NCBI GenBank assembly: GCA_035497315.1
Contig: DATJDU010000097.1
Coordinates: 1 to 64,000 of the forward strand
Direction: 5' to 3'
DNA: 64,000 nt
Source: Andeanibacterium sp035497315
Lineage (GTDB): Bacteria; Pseudomonadota; Alphaproteobacteria; Sphingomonadales; Sphingomonadaceae
Shown here: piece after piece, positions 36,784 through 45,418 of the stretch
Layout of the letters: each line of letters starts with the position of its first letter
How positions within the stretch are numbered: the stretch's first letter is position 1
Notes under the pieces: generated by a model
The model's input: the letters and a program-made list of their open reading frames with translations, nothing else
Databases searched by the model: none
Told to the model about the DNA's origin: nothing
Translations under genes and position numbers: made by a program

Positions 36784-37794
36784 ATGACCGCATTCCCCAA
36801 GACTTCCGCCCTGATGCGCCGCGGCGCCGAATTCCTCGGCAGCGATTATGCCATCCTGTGCGGCGCGATGAGCTGGGTTTCCGAACGCAATCTGGTGGCT
36901 GCGATCAGCAATGGCGGCGGCTTCGGTGTGATTGCCTGCGGCGCGATGACGCCGGACCTGCTCGATGCGGAAATCGCCGGGACAAAGGCGCTGACGGATA
37001 AGCCCTTCGGCGTGAACCTCATTACCATGCACCCGATGCTGTTCGACCTGATCGAGGTGTGCAAGCGTCACGGCGTGAGCCATGTGGTGCTGGCAGGCGG
37101 CATTCCCCCCAAGGGCAGCGTGGAAGCGATCAAGGAGTTCGGCGGCAAGGTGCTGGTCTTCGCGCCCACTCTGGCGCTCGCGAAGAAGCTGCTGCGCTCC
37201 GGAGCGGATGCGCTGGTAATCGAGGGGATGGAGGCTGGCGGCCATATCGGCCCGGTGGCCACCAGCGTGCTGGCGCAGGAATTCCTGCCCGAACTCGCCG
37301 CCGATCATATCGTCTTCGTGGCGGGCGGCATCGGTACGGGCGATATGATCGCGGCCTATCTGGAAATGGGCGCATCGGGCGTGCAGCTGGGCACCCGCTT
37401 TGCCTGTGCGACCGAAAGCATTGCCCATCCCGCCTTCAAGAAGGCCTTCTTCCGCGCCAATGCGCGCGACGCGGTGGCCAGTGTGCAGATCGATCCGCGC
37501 CTGCCGGTGATCCCGGTGCGCGCGCTGAAGAATAAGGGCACCGAGGAATTCACCGCCAAGCAGCGCGAAGTTGCCCAGCTGCTGGACGAGGGCACGGTCG
37601 ATATGGGCGAGGCCCAGCTGCAGATCGAGCATTTCTGGGCCGGCGCCCTGCGCCGCGCGGTGATCGACGGCGATGTGGAATCGGGCTCGATCATGGCAGG
37701 CCAGTCGGTCGGCATGGTGAAGGTTGAGGAACCCGCCGCGCAGATTATCCAGACGCTGATGGAAGAGTGCGAGGGCGCACTCAGCCGGAAGTGA
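36784..37794 (+). CDS. Nitronate monooxygenase-like flavoprotein
   Basis: The 336-residue TIM-barrel protein has the 2-nitropropane dioxygenase/FabK features: GAMSWVSERNLVAAISNGGG, GVNLITMHP, SHVVLAGGIPPK, VIEGMEAGGHIGP (which carries the usual catalytic or FMN-proximal His) and VAGGIGTGDMIAAYLEMGAS. It binds FMN and may oxidise nitronates or act as an enoyl reductase-like enzyme; the substrate is not evident. Its stop overlaps the GTG start of the acetyltransferase gene by four bases. Confidence 0.85.
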   Translation: MTAFPKTSALMRRGAEFLGSDYAILCGAMSWVSERNLVAAISNGGGFGVIACGAMTPDLLDAEIAGTKALTDKPFGVNLITMHPMLFDLIEVCKRHGVSHVVLAGGIPPKGSVEAIKEFGGKVLVFAPTLALAKKLLRSGADALVIEGMEAGGHIGPVATSVLAQEFLPELAADHIVFVAGGIGTGDMIAAYLEMGASGVQLGTRFACATESIAHPAFKKAFFRANARDAVASVQIDPRLPVIPVRALKNKGTEEFTAKQREVAQLLDEGTVDMGEAQLQIEHFWAGALRRAVIDGDVESGSIMAGQSVGMVKVEEPAAQIIQTLMEECEGALSRK

Positions 37795-38240
37795 CGGGGC
37801 TCACTGTCAGGCGCGCCGGGACGGACAACCTCGATGCGCTGGCACTGCTGTTCGATGCCTATCGCCGGTTCTATCGCCAGCCCGCCGATCTCGCGGGGGG
37901 ACGGGCCTTCCTTGCGGAGAGGATCGCACGCGGGGAATCCGCGATCTTCCTTGCAGAGCTGGACGGGCAGCCGGCGGGTTTCACGCAGCTTTACCCCTCC
38001 TTCACTTCGGCGGGGATGGCGCGGATATTCATCCTCAACGATCTGTTCGTGGCGCCCGAAGCGCGGGGGCAGGGCGTGGCTACGACCCTGCTGCGCCGCG
38101 CGGCGGAGTTCGGGCGCGAGGAGGGGGCGGTGCGGCTGGTCCTCTCCACCGCCACCGATAATTTCACCGCGCAGGCCGTCTATGAGCGCGAAGGCTGGCT
38201 GCGCGACGATGCCTTCCTGACCTACCGGCTGGCACTTTAG
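37791..38240 (+). CDS. GNAT family N-acetyltransferase
   Basis: The 149-residue protein uses a GTG start at 37791 (GTGA overlap with the previous stop), giving (M)TGLTVRRAGTDNLDALALL. The acetyl-CoA signature is FILNDLFVAPEARGQGVATT, with R-G-Q-G-V-A as the pyrophosphate loop, followed by LSTATDNFTAQAVYEREGW. The acceptor is unknown. Translational coupling to the nitronate-monooxygenase-like gene suggests a shared transcript. Confidence 0.88.
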   Translation: MTGLTVRRAGTDNLDALALLFDAYRRFYRQPADLAGGRAFLAERIARGESAIFLAELDGQPAGFTQLYPSFTSAGMARIFILNDLFVAPEARGQGVATTLLRRAAEFGREEGAVRLVLSTATDNFTAQAVYEREGWLRDDAFLTYRLAL

Positions 38241-38398
38241 AAAGTTTACGCAGAACAGCCTGCGAAACCCTGTGACTTTCTTCCAATAATTTCTATTTAT
38301 ATCAAAGCATTATTCCGATTTCGGTGTCGCGCGAATGTGACTTTCGCCACAAGCGGCCGTTCGGGGGAAGCTGCCCGGTTTCGATCATCTCACCATGT

Positions 38399-38425
38399 CA
38401 AAAAGCCGGGCCCGGACTAGCCCGG
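38399..38425 (-). terminator. Possible terminator of the downstream alpha/beta hydrolase gene
   Basis: On the minus strand CCGGGC and GCCCGG pair around an 8-base loop, then CTTTTT follows. It lies about 170 bases beyond the hydrolase stop, so the link is uncertain. Confidence 0.45.
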
Positions 38426-38494
38426 ACGCCTGGCTGTAGGAAAATGGTTTTGTGAAGATCATCGCCATGCCCGGCCGGATGAATCTTCCCCTTT

Positions 38495-38579
38495 CGTCAT
38501 TGCGAGCATAGCGAAGCAATCCAGAGCCCAATGCGTGGCGCCCGGACTGCTTCGGGACTGTCAGTTCCTCGCAATGACG
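38495..38579. repeat. REP-like interspersed inverted repeat
   Basis: Perfect 12-bp terminal inverted repeats CGTCATTGCGAG and CTCGCAATGACG bound an 85-base element with further internal pairing (GAAGCAATCC near GGACTGCTTC). It resembles the short palindromic interspersed repeats common in alphaproteobacterial genomes. A related hairpin (CACTGCGAGGG) occurs at 54421-54450. Confidence 0.75.
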
Positions 38580-38595
38580 AGAGGGGGGCGCCCTC

Positions 38596-39276
38596 TCAGG
38601 CGAGACCCAGCAGGATCTGTGCGATCTGTTCCGGCTGGTCGCTCATCACATGATGGCTGGCCTTGCATTCGTGATAGTCGCAGGCCGGATCGGCCTTGGC
38701 CTTTTCGGCGAAGCGGGTGAACGGCGTGGGCTGCCAGTCCGTGGCATAGACATAGGTGTGGCGCGGGATCTTCTTTTCCTCGCCGGTCAGCTTCACGCCT
38801 TCCAGCAGGGTCAGCAGCGGGTGCAGGCCCACCACATTGGGAATGATCTCGAAATCGATGCCGCCGATAGGCGGAACGAGGCCGGGTGTGGTCTTTTGCC
38901 GGTCGATATACCAGCTATGCTCGAACTCGCCGGTAATGTCCCACAGGGACTGGCCGTCTTCCGGCCAGAAGGCGTCGAGATAGGCCAGCGCGTCGATCCG
39001 TGCGCCCAGTTGCGCGGCAACGCCGGTCACCACCATGCCGCCATAGGAATGGCCCGCCAGGATGAAGCGGTCGAACCCGGCAGTGGCGATCTGCACCAGC
39101 ACGTCGTTTATATGGTCGGACAGGGTAATGCCGGGATGCAGCTCGCTCTGGCGGATGCCGATGCCCGTCAGCGCGCAGACCAGCACCTTGTGACCGGCAG
39201 CCTCCAGATCCACGCGGGTCTTGTCATAACTCTGTCCGCCGCCCCAGGCGCCGTGGACCAGAACGTAATTCGCCAT
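38596..39276 (-). CDS. Alpha/beta hydrolase, hydroxynitrile-lyase/methylesterase type
   Basis: The 226-residue protein starts MANYVLVHGAWGGGQSYDKT at 39276, behind GGGAGAG; the longer open frame upstream is not protein-like. HGAW provides the oxyanion region, GHSYGGMVV the nucleophile Ser, and SHHVMSDQP the catalytic His near the C-terminus. The small size and pattern match the family of plant-type methylesterases and hydroxynitrile lyases and bacterial relatives. It may hydrolyse an aromatic ester in the neighbouring catabolic set; the substrate is not known. Confidence 0.85.
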   Translation of the reverse strand: MANYVLVHGAWGGGQSYDKTRVDLEAAGHKVLVCALTGIGIRQSELHPGITLSDHINDVLVQIATAGFDRFILAGHSYGGMVVTGVAAQLGARIDALAYLDAFWPEDGQSLWDITGEFEHSWYIDRQKTTPGLVPPIGGIDFEIIPNVVGLHPLLTLLEGVKLTGEEKKIPRHTYVYATDWQPTPFTRFAEKAKADPACDYHECKASHHVMSDQPEQIAQILLGLA

Positions 39277-39370
39277 TTTTCTCTCCCGATGGTTTTGCCG
39301 GAGCAATGCCGCAGGGGAAGGGCGAAGGGAAGAGGGGGGCTGTCGCTCGCCCGGATCGCGCAAAGAAAAA

Positions 39371-39397
39371 GGCCCGCCACCTTGCGGTAGCGGGCCC
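39371..39397 (-). terminator. Terminator of ligM
   Basis: GGCCCGC...GCGGGCC arms extend through CACC/GGTA with one mismatch around TTGC, flanked by A-runs and T-runs on both sides. The minus strand ends in GGCC then TTTTT. Confidence 0.85.
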
Positions 39398-39425
39398 TTT
39401 TTCATTTGGCTTGAAGCCGCGGCGA

Positions 39426-40832
39426 TCAGATCGCCTTGCGGCCCGAGCGCCAGCCGGCGGCGTAGGTGTCGCCAGCCATCTGGCTGTACGGCACCGGCGA
39501 CACGATGGCGCGGACGTTGAGCTGCTTGTGCGGCTCGACGGTGGTCTTCTTGGTGCCGCCGTTTTCTTCGCCCCACACAACGTGCAGTTCGGTGCCCAGC
39601 GGGATTTCGTGATCGACGGTCGCCAGCGACAGGGCCTTCTTTTCGTTGAAGGAGAAGCCGGTGAACATCGACAGACCAACGTTGCGGCCGTCAGCGTCCA
39701 CGACCGAGTCGTAGTTGCTGTTGGCATAGTTGGCGAGCGGAAGGTCGAAGAACTTGTACTGTTCGCCTTCGGGTTCGAACAGCGAGGAGACGATCTTCTG
39801 GATGTCTTCCTTGTTCCACTCGAGGGTGACCTTCTTGCGCTGGGTCGCCGGATCGACCTTCTTCAGCGCGTCGGCGCCGATGAAGTCATGGTCGAACTTC
39901 ACGAACGGGCCGTAACCCAGTTCCCAGGGATTCAGGTAGTAGTCTTCGATCGACTTGCCGACGAAGGAACCGCCGATGGCGCCGGTGGCTTCGTAGCTGT
40001 CGGCGCCGAGCCACTCGCGGTAATCCTTGAGTTCGTCGCCGGTGTAGATCGGAGGCAGCGGGCTCGGGATCCAGCCCGATTCCAGCGTGTTCGACGGATA
40101 GGCGCGCGAACCGACGGCGATCAGGCCGAATTCTTCACCAGCCTTGAGGATCTCGTCGCGGATGTAATCCTGCTCTTCATACGGACCCCAGATTTCGAGA
40201 CCCGGCGAGCCGGCCATGCCGTGACGCAGGGTGCGGACGGTCTTGTTGCCGATCTTCATTTCGCTCATGTTGAAGAACTTGAGCTTCTCGAGCGAACCAC
40301 CGTTCAGCTTTTCGATCACGTTCCAGGCCTGCGGGCCCTGGATCTGGAAGCGCCAGGAGATACGGTTGACGGGCTTGCCCATCGGGCGGCTCGGCGAACG
40401 CGGATCGTTGATGATGTCGACGTTGTAGTTGCCCTTCTGGGCCTGGAACATCAGCCAGTTGGCAGCCGGAGCGCGGCCGACATAGACGAATTCGTCTTCT
40501 TCGAGCCAGAAGATGATGCCGTCACCGATCACGTGGCCATAAGGCGTGGTGGGGACGTACTGCTTCGCCTTGTTCTTTTCCCAGCCCTTGGGCGAGTTCA
40601 CCATGGTGTCCGACAGCAGCTTAAGCGCGTCAGGACCCTTGATGTAGAGGTCGAACATGTGGTGCGACTGGTCGAACAGCACCGCGCTGTGCTGCCAGGC
40701 CCACTGTTCCGAACGCCAGTTCGAGAATTCGGGAGCGACGACCGGGTACACATAGGCACCGATCTGGGAGTTGCGGAGCGTGGCGACGATGTCGCTGCTG
40801 CCCTGCACGATTTCTTGGAGGTTCTTTGCCAT
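39426..40832 (-). CDS. ligM: LigM-type tetrahydrofolate-dependent aryl O-demethylase
   Basis: The 468-residue protein has the GcvT-like fold of the LigM/DesA family and follows SYK-6 LigM closely through long blocks, including SQIGAYVYPVVAPEFSNW, KAKQYVPTTPYGHVIGDG, GSRAYPSNTLESGWIPSPLP and KFFDLPLANYAN. Residues aligned with LigM Gln57, His60, Arg122 and Tyr247 are Gln55, His58, Arg120 and Tyr245. LigM moves the methyl group of vanillate or 3-O-methylgallate to tetrahydrofolate. A DesA-like preference for syringate, or another methoxyarene, cannot be excluded. GAGAGGAAA precedes the ATG, and a palindromic operator candidate lies 44 bases upstream. SYK-6 has metF and ligH beside ligM; these are absent here. 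Confidence 0.93.
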   Translation of the reverse strand: MAKNLQEIVQGSSDIVATLRNSQIGAYVYPVVAPEFSNWRSEQWAWQHSAVLFDQSHHMFDLYIKGPDALKLLSDTMVNSPKGWEKNKAKQYVPTTPYGHVIGDGIIFWLEEDEFVYVGRAPAANWLMFQAQKGNYNVDIINDPRSPSRPMGKPVNRISWRFQIQGPQAWNVIEKLNGGSLEKLKFFNMSEMKIGNKTVRTLRHGMAGSPGLEIWGPYEEQDYIRDEILKAGEEFGLIAVGSRAYPSNTLESGWIPSPLPPIYTGDELKDYREWLGADSYEATGAIGGSFVGKSIEDYYLNPWELGYGPFVKFDHDFIGADALKKVDPATQRKKVTLEWNKEDIQKIVSSLFEPEGEQYKFFDLPLANYANSNYDSVVDADGRNVGLSMFTGFSFNEKKALSLATVDHEIPLGTELHVVWGEENGGTKKTTVEPHKQLNVRAIVSPVPYSQMAGDTYAAGWRSGRKAI

Positions 40833-40875
40833 GCTGATTTTTTCCTCTCACTTATGAAAGAATCATATATGCGAA

Positions 40876-40896
40876 ATTGTATGCGGCACATACAAT
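40876..40896. promoter_or_regulatory. Palindromic operator candidate between ligM and the VOC gene
   Basis: A perfect inverted repeat, ATTGTATG-N5-CATACAAT, lies in the 118-base divergent gap between ligM and the VOC gene. Another CATATATG-like half-site is adjacent on the ligM side. The layout suits a dimeric repressor such as the MarR- or GntR-type regulators known to control aromatic demethylation genes. No such regulator gene is in the window. Confidence 0.65.
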
Positions 40897-40950
40897 ATTG
40901 GGCTATGGCTGCAAGCGAAAATAGCCCGAAATGCACAGGAGATGGACAGG

Positions 40951-41352
40951 ATGAACGTCGAGGCGCTGGACCATGTGAACATCATCACCGACAGGCTGGA
41001 CGAGACCGCCGATTTCTACGCGAATCTGCTCGGTCTCGAACGCCGTGACGCCCCGCCGCCGCTCACGCCCGAGACTGCAACATGGATGTTCGATTCGGAG
41101 AACCGGGCGATCATCCACATCAATTCCACCGACTGCTATCGCGCCTATGATCGCGAAGTGAAGCCCGGCGAGCTGACCGGCGCGCTGCACCATGTTGCGC
41201 TGAAATGCACCGGCTATGAAGAGGTGCTGGGGCGCCTCAAGGAGATGGGCGCGGAGTATCAGGAAAACCTGGTTTCCGCGATCAGCCTGCGCCAGATTTT
41301 CACGCCCGATCCGAATAACGTGCTGCTGGAACTCAACTTTTTCGCGGACTGA
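40951..41352 (+). CDS. VOC (glyoxalase/extradiol dioxygenase fold) protein
   Basis: The 133-residue protein starts MNVEALDHVNIITDRLDETA at 40951, chosen because AGGAG lies seven bases upstream; the ATG at 40942 touches that box. VOC metal-ligand positions are suggested by LDHVNI, AIIHIN, LHHVALK and LLELNFF (His, His, Glu). It could be a glyoxalase, a small ring-cleavage dioxygenase or an isomerase. It diverges from ligM across the palindromic operator, so it may be induced with it. Confidence 0.85.
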   Translation: MNVEALDHVNIITDRLDETADFYANLLGLERRDAPPPLTPETATWMFDSENRAIIHINSTDCYRAYDREVKPGELTGALHHVALKCTGYEEVLGRLKEMGAEYQENLVSAISLRQIFTPDPNNVLLELNFFAD

Positions 41353-41363
41353 ACGAAGGCCGT

Positions 41364-42044
41364 TTAAACAGGGTGCTTTCGGCGCTTTCGCCACATCATG
41401 GCAAACCCCGCCGTGAGGGAAAGGAACGCAACCGCAAGCACTCCGCTGAACACGCCGGGAGGGCTTTCGCTCCGGCGAATTGCCTTCAGTTCCACGGTTT
41501 GCGCTCCGCTCGTCGCCGCCGAGAGGTCCTCGAATGTTGTTGCCTTTCCATTCAGGACCTGCCGGATGACTTCTTCAGCTGCATCGCTGCGGGGTAATAT
41601 GAACTCGCTTGAACAGGGCGGCTGAAACAGAGTGAGATCGGCTGTGGAAGGCTTTCCGGCGTCCGGTAGGCTCGAGCCTACTGGATCGCCGCTTTCACGG
41701 TATCTCGCCGCGAAGATAGCTGGCCGGAATGCAAGCAATTCTGACGGGAATTCAAAGGTGGAATTGTACCAGGCGAGCCTGACCGTAGGAGGCAAAGTGC
41801 CTCTGATCGCGCTACGTACCTTGACTGTGATGAAACCCGTTTCCCTTGGAAAGTAGGGTCCGTGGCGTTCCAGAATGTCATAGCTGACGATGTCGCCTGC
41901 GAAGACCACGTCGGCTTGCCGGATTTGTTCCAGCTTTGCCGGGGTGAATGCAATGCAGGCATTCGCTGCCGCCGGTGACAGCAAGAGGAATGACCCTGTG
42001 ATTCCCAGTATTGGGTTTCGCAAGGTCATTCCGGCGTTTTTCAA
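41364..42044 (-). CDS. Secreted, membrane-anchored protein with NTR/TIMP-like domain
   Basis: The 226-residue protein starts at 42044, overlapping the TauD-like stop by four bases (ATGA). A signal peptide ends near AAANA. The first mature cysteine lies in NACIAFTPAKLEQIRQADVV, followed by FAGDIVSYDILE and a beta-barrel-like part, the general pattern of bacterial NTR/TIMP-like domains. A C-terminal helix (about residues 197-217) and RKRRKHPV form a membrane anchor with a basic tail. Its base composition is more AT-rich than its neighbours. Function is unknown. Confidence 0.6.
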   Translation of the reverse strand: MKNAGMTLRNPILGITGSFLLLSPAAANACIAFTPAKLEQIRQADVVFAGDIVSYDILERHGPYFPRETGFITVKVRSAIRGTLPPTVRLAWYNSTFEFPSELLAFRPAIFAARYRESGDPVGSSLPDAGKPSTADLTLFQPPCSSEFILPRSDAAEEVIRQVLNGKATTFEDLSAATSGAQTVELKAIRRSESPPGVFSGVLAVAFLSLTAGFAMMWRKRRKHPV

Positions 42045-42940
42045 GCAGGCACCCCGCCCGCCGTCGTCGTGCGGTACATCTCGCGGCGGAAGCCGTCATA
42101 GTCGTTCGGCCCCAGATGCATGGTGCTGCGGTTGTCCCACATGGCCACCATGCCCGGCTGCCAGCGCAGGCGGCAGGTGAAGGCATGCTGCACCGTATGC
42201 TGCACCAGGAATTCGATGATCGGGCGTGCCTCATGCGTGGTCATGCCCTCGATTCCCACGGCATAGGTGTCGCAGATGAACAGGGATTCCTCGCCCGTTT
42301 CCGGGTGAGTGCGCACCAGCGGGTGGAAGCTGCCTTTCAGCCCCTGTTCCTGCTTGCTCGCATCGCCGAAACCGATGGCCTCGCCGCGCAGTTTGGCCTG
42401 CGTGGCGAAATTGTTTGCTGCACTCATATGCACGCGAAGGCCGCGCAGCATATCCTGATAGGTCTTCGACAGATGGCGGAAGGCCAGCGCACAATTGGTC
42501 CAGCAGGTATCGCCGCCATAGGGCGGGCCTTCGATCTGGCGCAGGGTGGTGATGCTGGGCGGTTCGGCCAGAAAGGGACTATCCGTGTGCCAGCCGCCGC
42601 CGAACAGCGAAGGCGTGACCTCGTCGGCTTCCTTGATGATCGGGTGGACATCGCGGTGGCCGGGCACGCCCTGGGTATAGGCGTCGATCGCGAAGGGCCC
42701 GAGGCGGGAAGCAAAACGCTCATGCTCTCCATGATCGAGATGCTGGCCCTTCAGATAAAGCATCTTGTGCCGGTAGAGCGCCTGCTTGAGCTCCTCGATC
42801 CCCTCGTCCGAAAGGTCCGGCAGGCGTACGCCTACCACTTCGGCGCCCATTGCGGCGGCCAGCGGCTCCACCGTGAAATTCTCATATTCGCCGGCGTGAT
42901 TGTTGAAATCGCCGCAAGGCGTAACGCGCACTTCCCACAT
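42041..42940 (-). CDS. TauD/TfdA family Fe(II)/2-oxoglutarate dioxygenase
   Basis: The 299-residue protein has the HxD iron motif at His118-Asp120 in GGGWHTDSPF, the distal His275 in RSTMHLGPNDY, and the 2-oxoglutarate-binding arginine region GFRREMYRTT near 284-290. Family members hydroxylate taurine, aryloxyacetates (TfdA) or alkyl sulfates. An aryl ether or sulfonate substrate would fit the neighbourhood, but it is unproven. It sits between the MFS transporter (four-base gap) and the NTR-like gene (four-base overlap) in one operon. Confidence 0.9.
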   Translation of the reverse strand: MWEVRVTPCGDFNNHAGEYENFTVEPLAAAMGAEVVGVRLPDLSDEGIEELKQALYRHKMLYLKGQHLDHGEHERFASRLGPFAIDAYTQGVPGHRDVHPIIKEADEVTPSLFGGGWHTDSPFLAEPPSITTLRQIEGPPYGGDTCWTNCALAFRHLSKTYQDMLRGLRVHMSAANNFATQAKLRGEAIGFGDASKQEQGLKGSFHPLVRTHPETGEESLFICDTYAVGIEGMTTHEARPIIEFLVQHTVQHAFTCRLRWQPGMVAMWDNRSTMHLGPNDYDGFRREMYRTTTAGGVPA

Positions 42941-42944
42941 CGAA

Positions 42945-44195
42945 TCAACTCTCCATTGCCGCGCCCGTTTTGCCGGGTGCGGTTTCCTTGAGGAACAGGG
43001 CAGTCAGAGCGGCCACCAGCGCAAGGGCAATGCAGGTGTAGAACACTGCTTCCAGCCCCAGAGCATCGGCAACCGGCCCGACAATGAAGGGCGCTATCAC
43101 GCCCCCTAGCAGTTCCGCAGTGCCCATGGAAAGGCCCACGGCGGTGGTTGCCAGCGCCGGGCTGACGCTTTCGGTCGGCACGGTGGCGCAATAGAGCGGT
43201 GCGATGCCCAACGGCAGCCAGCCCAGCAATACGGCAATCGCCAGCACCACCGGATCGGGCGGCGCCAGCAGCAGCGCCGCCGGGCCCAGCGTGCCGGCCA
43301 GCGCGCCATAGATCAGAACCGGCCTGCGCCCGATCCGGTCCGACAGCAGCGGCAGGCAGATTCCGCCGATCAGGCCCGCCCAGCCGCCCATGCCGATAAC
43401 CCAGCCCGCCGTGGTCGGCTCCAGCCCCTTCACCTTGGTGAGGAACAGGGTGAGATAGGTGCTCTGCAGCACCAGCCAGGCGGTGATCAGCCCCGCGATC
43501 GCCAGCGATGCGCGCATGTTGCGGTTCTTCAGCAGCACCCCGAAGGCCGCGAAGGTGGAACCCTGATGTTCGGCGGGCTGCTTCACCTGCGGCGGATCGC
43601 GCCGGATCAGGAAGATCATCATTGCCGCCACGGCAAGGCCGGGCAGGATCGAGAGGAACATGGCAGTGCGCCAGCCATGGGTCGCACCCAGTTGGGTCGC
43701 CACGATCGGGCCGATGAAGCCGGCAATGCCAAATGCGCCCACCATCTGCATGAAGCCCATGTTCACACCGCGCCGCCGGGGGCTGCTGGTCTGGAGGATC
43801 AAGGTCTGGCTGATCGGCACGATGGGCCCTTCGCTGGCGCCCAGGGCAAAGCGCGCCAGCAACAGCATGACGAAGGTGCTGGCCAGCCCGCTGACGCCCG
43901 AGAGCAGCGAGAACAGCAGGGTACAGCCGATCAGCACCGTTCGCCGCTTGCCGGTGCGGTCGGCGATCTGGCTGCCGAAGAAGGAGCTGAGCGCGATGGC
44001 GAGGGAAAGGGCGCTGGCGGTCCAGCCGATCTGCGTGTTGTTGAGCCCCAGATCGTCCACGATGAAGGGGGCGAGGAAGGCCACGGTCTGCCGGTCGAAC
44101 CCCACCACACCGTTAGCCAGTGTCAGCACGATCAGCAGGCCGAATTCATAGCGCCGATCGCGCGGAGGCGCGGTGCCCGCCTGTATGCTTGCCAT
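42945..44195 (-). CDS. MFS transporter
   Basis: The 416-residue protein starts MASIQAGTAPPRDRRYEFGL at 44195, after GGGGAGAGGATCA. It has about 12 transmembrane segments, the loop 2-3 motif GSQIADRTGKRRTVLIG and its repeat LLSDRIGRRPVLIYG. GFDRQTVAFLAP in the first helix is like acid:proton symporters of the ACS/AAHS aromatic acid type. It probably imports an aromatic acid used by the operon. Confidence 0.9.
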   Translation of the reverse strand: MASIQAGTAPPRDRRYEFGLLIVLTLANGVVGFDRQTVAFLAPFIVDDLGLNNTQIGWTASALSLAIALSSFFGSQIADRTGKRRTVLIGCTLLFSLLSGVSGLASTFVMLLLARFALGASEGPIVPISQTLILQTSSPRRRGVNMGFMQMVGAFGIAGFIGPIVATQLGATHGWRTAMFLSILPGLAVAAMMIFLIRRDPPQVKQPAEHQGSTFAAFGVLLKNRNMRASLAIAGLITAWLVLQSTYLTLFLTKVKGLEPTTAGWVIGMGGWAGLIGGICLPLLSDRIGRRPVLIYGALAGTLGPAALLLAPPDPVVLAIAVLLGWLPLGIAPLYCATVPTESVSPALATTAVGLSMGTAELLGGVIAPFIVGPVADALGLEAVFYTCIALALVAALTALFLKETAPGKTGAAMES

Positions 44196-44275
44196 TGATC
44201 CTCTCCCCCTTTGGAAACTCCTTGCGCGCCGGAGGGCCCCTTTTCGGGTTCTCGTCCGGCGCGAAGGTTGACGGC

Positions 44276-45280
44276 TTACAATTCGATCACGGTCTTGCCG
44301 AAGCTCTCCGGCCCCCAGGCGTGGGCATAGGCATCCTTGGCCTGATCGAAGGCGAAGCTCTTGCCGATCACCGGCCTGATCCCGTTCACGTCCACGGCCG
44401 CATTCAGCGCCCTGGCCATTGCCGCCGAGCCGACGAAAATGCCGCGCAAAGACCCGCCGGTCATCATCAGGGCGCGCGGATTGGGGCCGCCTTCGGGGGA
44501 GAGCACGCCAATGAAGGCCACTTCGCCCTGGGTGCGCAGCGCCGACATGGACTGTTCCGCCGTGCCCGCGCCGCCCACTTCGATCACCTTGTCCACCCCG
44601 CCGAAAGTGCGGGCGATGTGCAGGCCCCAATCGGGTGTGGCCCTGTAATTGATGCCATGCGCTGCGCCGAGTTCCTTCAGGCGCGCCAGCTTGGCGTCGG
44701 AGGAAGATGTGGCGATCACTTCGCAGCCGCCCGCGCGGGCGATCTGCAGCGCGATGGTGGAAACGCCGCCGCTGCCCAGCACCAGCACGCGATTGCCGGG
44801 CTTCAGCGCGCGGGGGCCTTCGTACAGGGCATTCCACGCCGTCACGCCCGCGCAGGGCATGCAGGCCGCTTCGGCATAGGACAGGCTCTCGGCAATCGGC
44901 ACGACACCGCTTGCGGGCAACACCACCAGTTCGGCCAGCATGCCGGGGGACATGCCGTCGCCCAGTGCCGGGCCCATTCGCGGCGGGCCTTCGACCCATA
45001 GGGGGAAGAAGCTGGACTGCACCTTGTCGCCCACTTTCACCCCGGTCACGCCTGCACCCACGGCCACGACCTCGCCCGCGCCGTCAGACAGGGGCACGGC
45101 GGGCTTCTGCAGCACACCGCCGAAATATTTCCCCGCCGCCACGGCGAAGTCGCGATAATTGATGGACCACGCCTTGGGCGCCACCACCACCTCGCCCGGG
45201 CCGGGCGAGGGATCGGGCAGAGTATCCAGATAGAGCTTGTCGAAACCATCCGACCCGGCAGGCATCAGCCATGCGCGCAT
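44276..45280 (-). CDS. Quinone oxidoreductase-like MDR alcohol dehydrogenase
   Basis: The 334-residue medium-chain reductase starts MRAWLMPAGSDGFDKLYLDT. It has the GroES-like domain (WSINYRDFAVAAGKY, VGDKV) and an NAD(P)-binding Rossmann domain with VLVLGSGGVSTIALQIARAG. The structural zinc cysteines are missing, so it is closer to quinone or enone reductases. It could reduce or oxidise an aromatic side chain. It lies between the MFS and GST genes in the same direction. Confidence 0.88.
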   Translation of the reverse strand: MRAWLMPAGSDGFDKLYLDTLPDPSPGPGEVVVAPKAWSINYRDFAVAAGKYFGGVLQKPAVPLSDGAGEVVAVGAGVTGVKVGDKVQSSFFPLWVEGPPRMGPALGDGMSPGMLAELVVLPASGVVPIAESLSYAEAACMPCAGVTAWNALYEGPRALKPGNRVLVLGSGGVSTIALQIARAGGCEVIATSSSDAKLARLKELGAAHGINYRATPDWGLHIARTFGGVDKVIEVGGAGTAEQSMSALRTQGEVAFIGVLSPEGGPNPRALMMTGGSLRGIFVGSAAMARALNAAVDVNGIRPVIGKSFAFDQAKDAYAHAWGPESFGKTVIEL

Positions 45281-45418
45281 TATAGTTCTCCCAAAAAGGT
45301 TCCGTCTCGGAAATGTTGCAGCAATTTTAGGCCGATTTTCGCAATTGGCCATAGTGCTGCGGACTATCGGAAGGCGCCGCAGGCAAGTTCCCTTTCGGGC
45401 AGGCCGCGGCGCTTTCTC

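Larger units (their letters stand above)
38241..38595. other. Intergenic segment with AT-rich stretch, hairpin and repeat
   Basis: This 355-base gap holds no gene. The first 90 bases are AT-rich for this genome (TTCTATTTATATC). A terminator-like hairpin and an 85-base inverted-repeat element follow and are listed separately. Confidence 0.7.
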
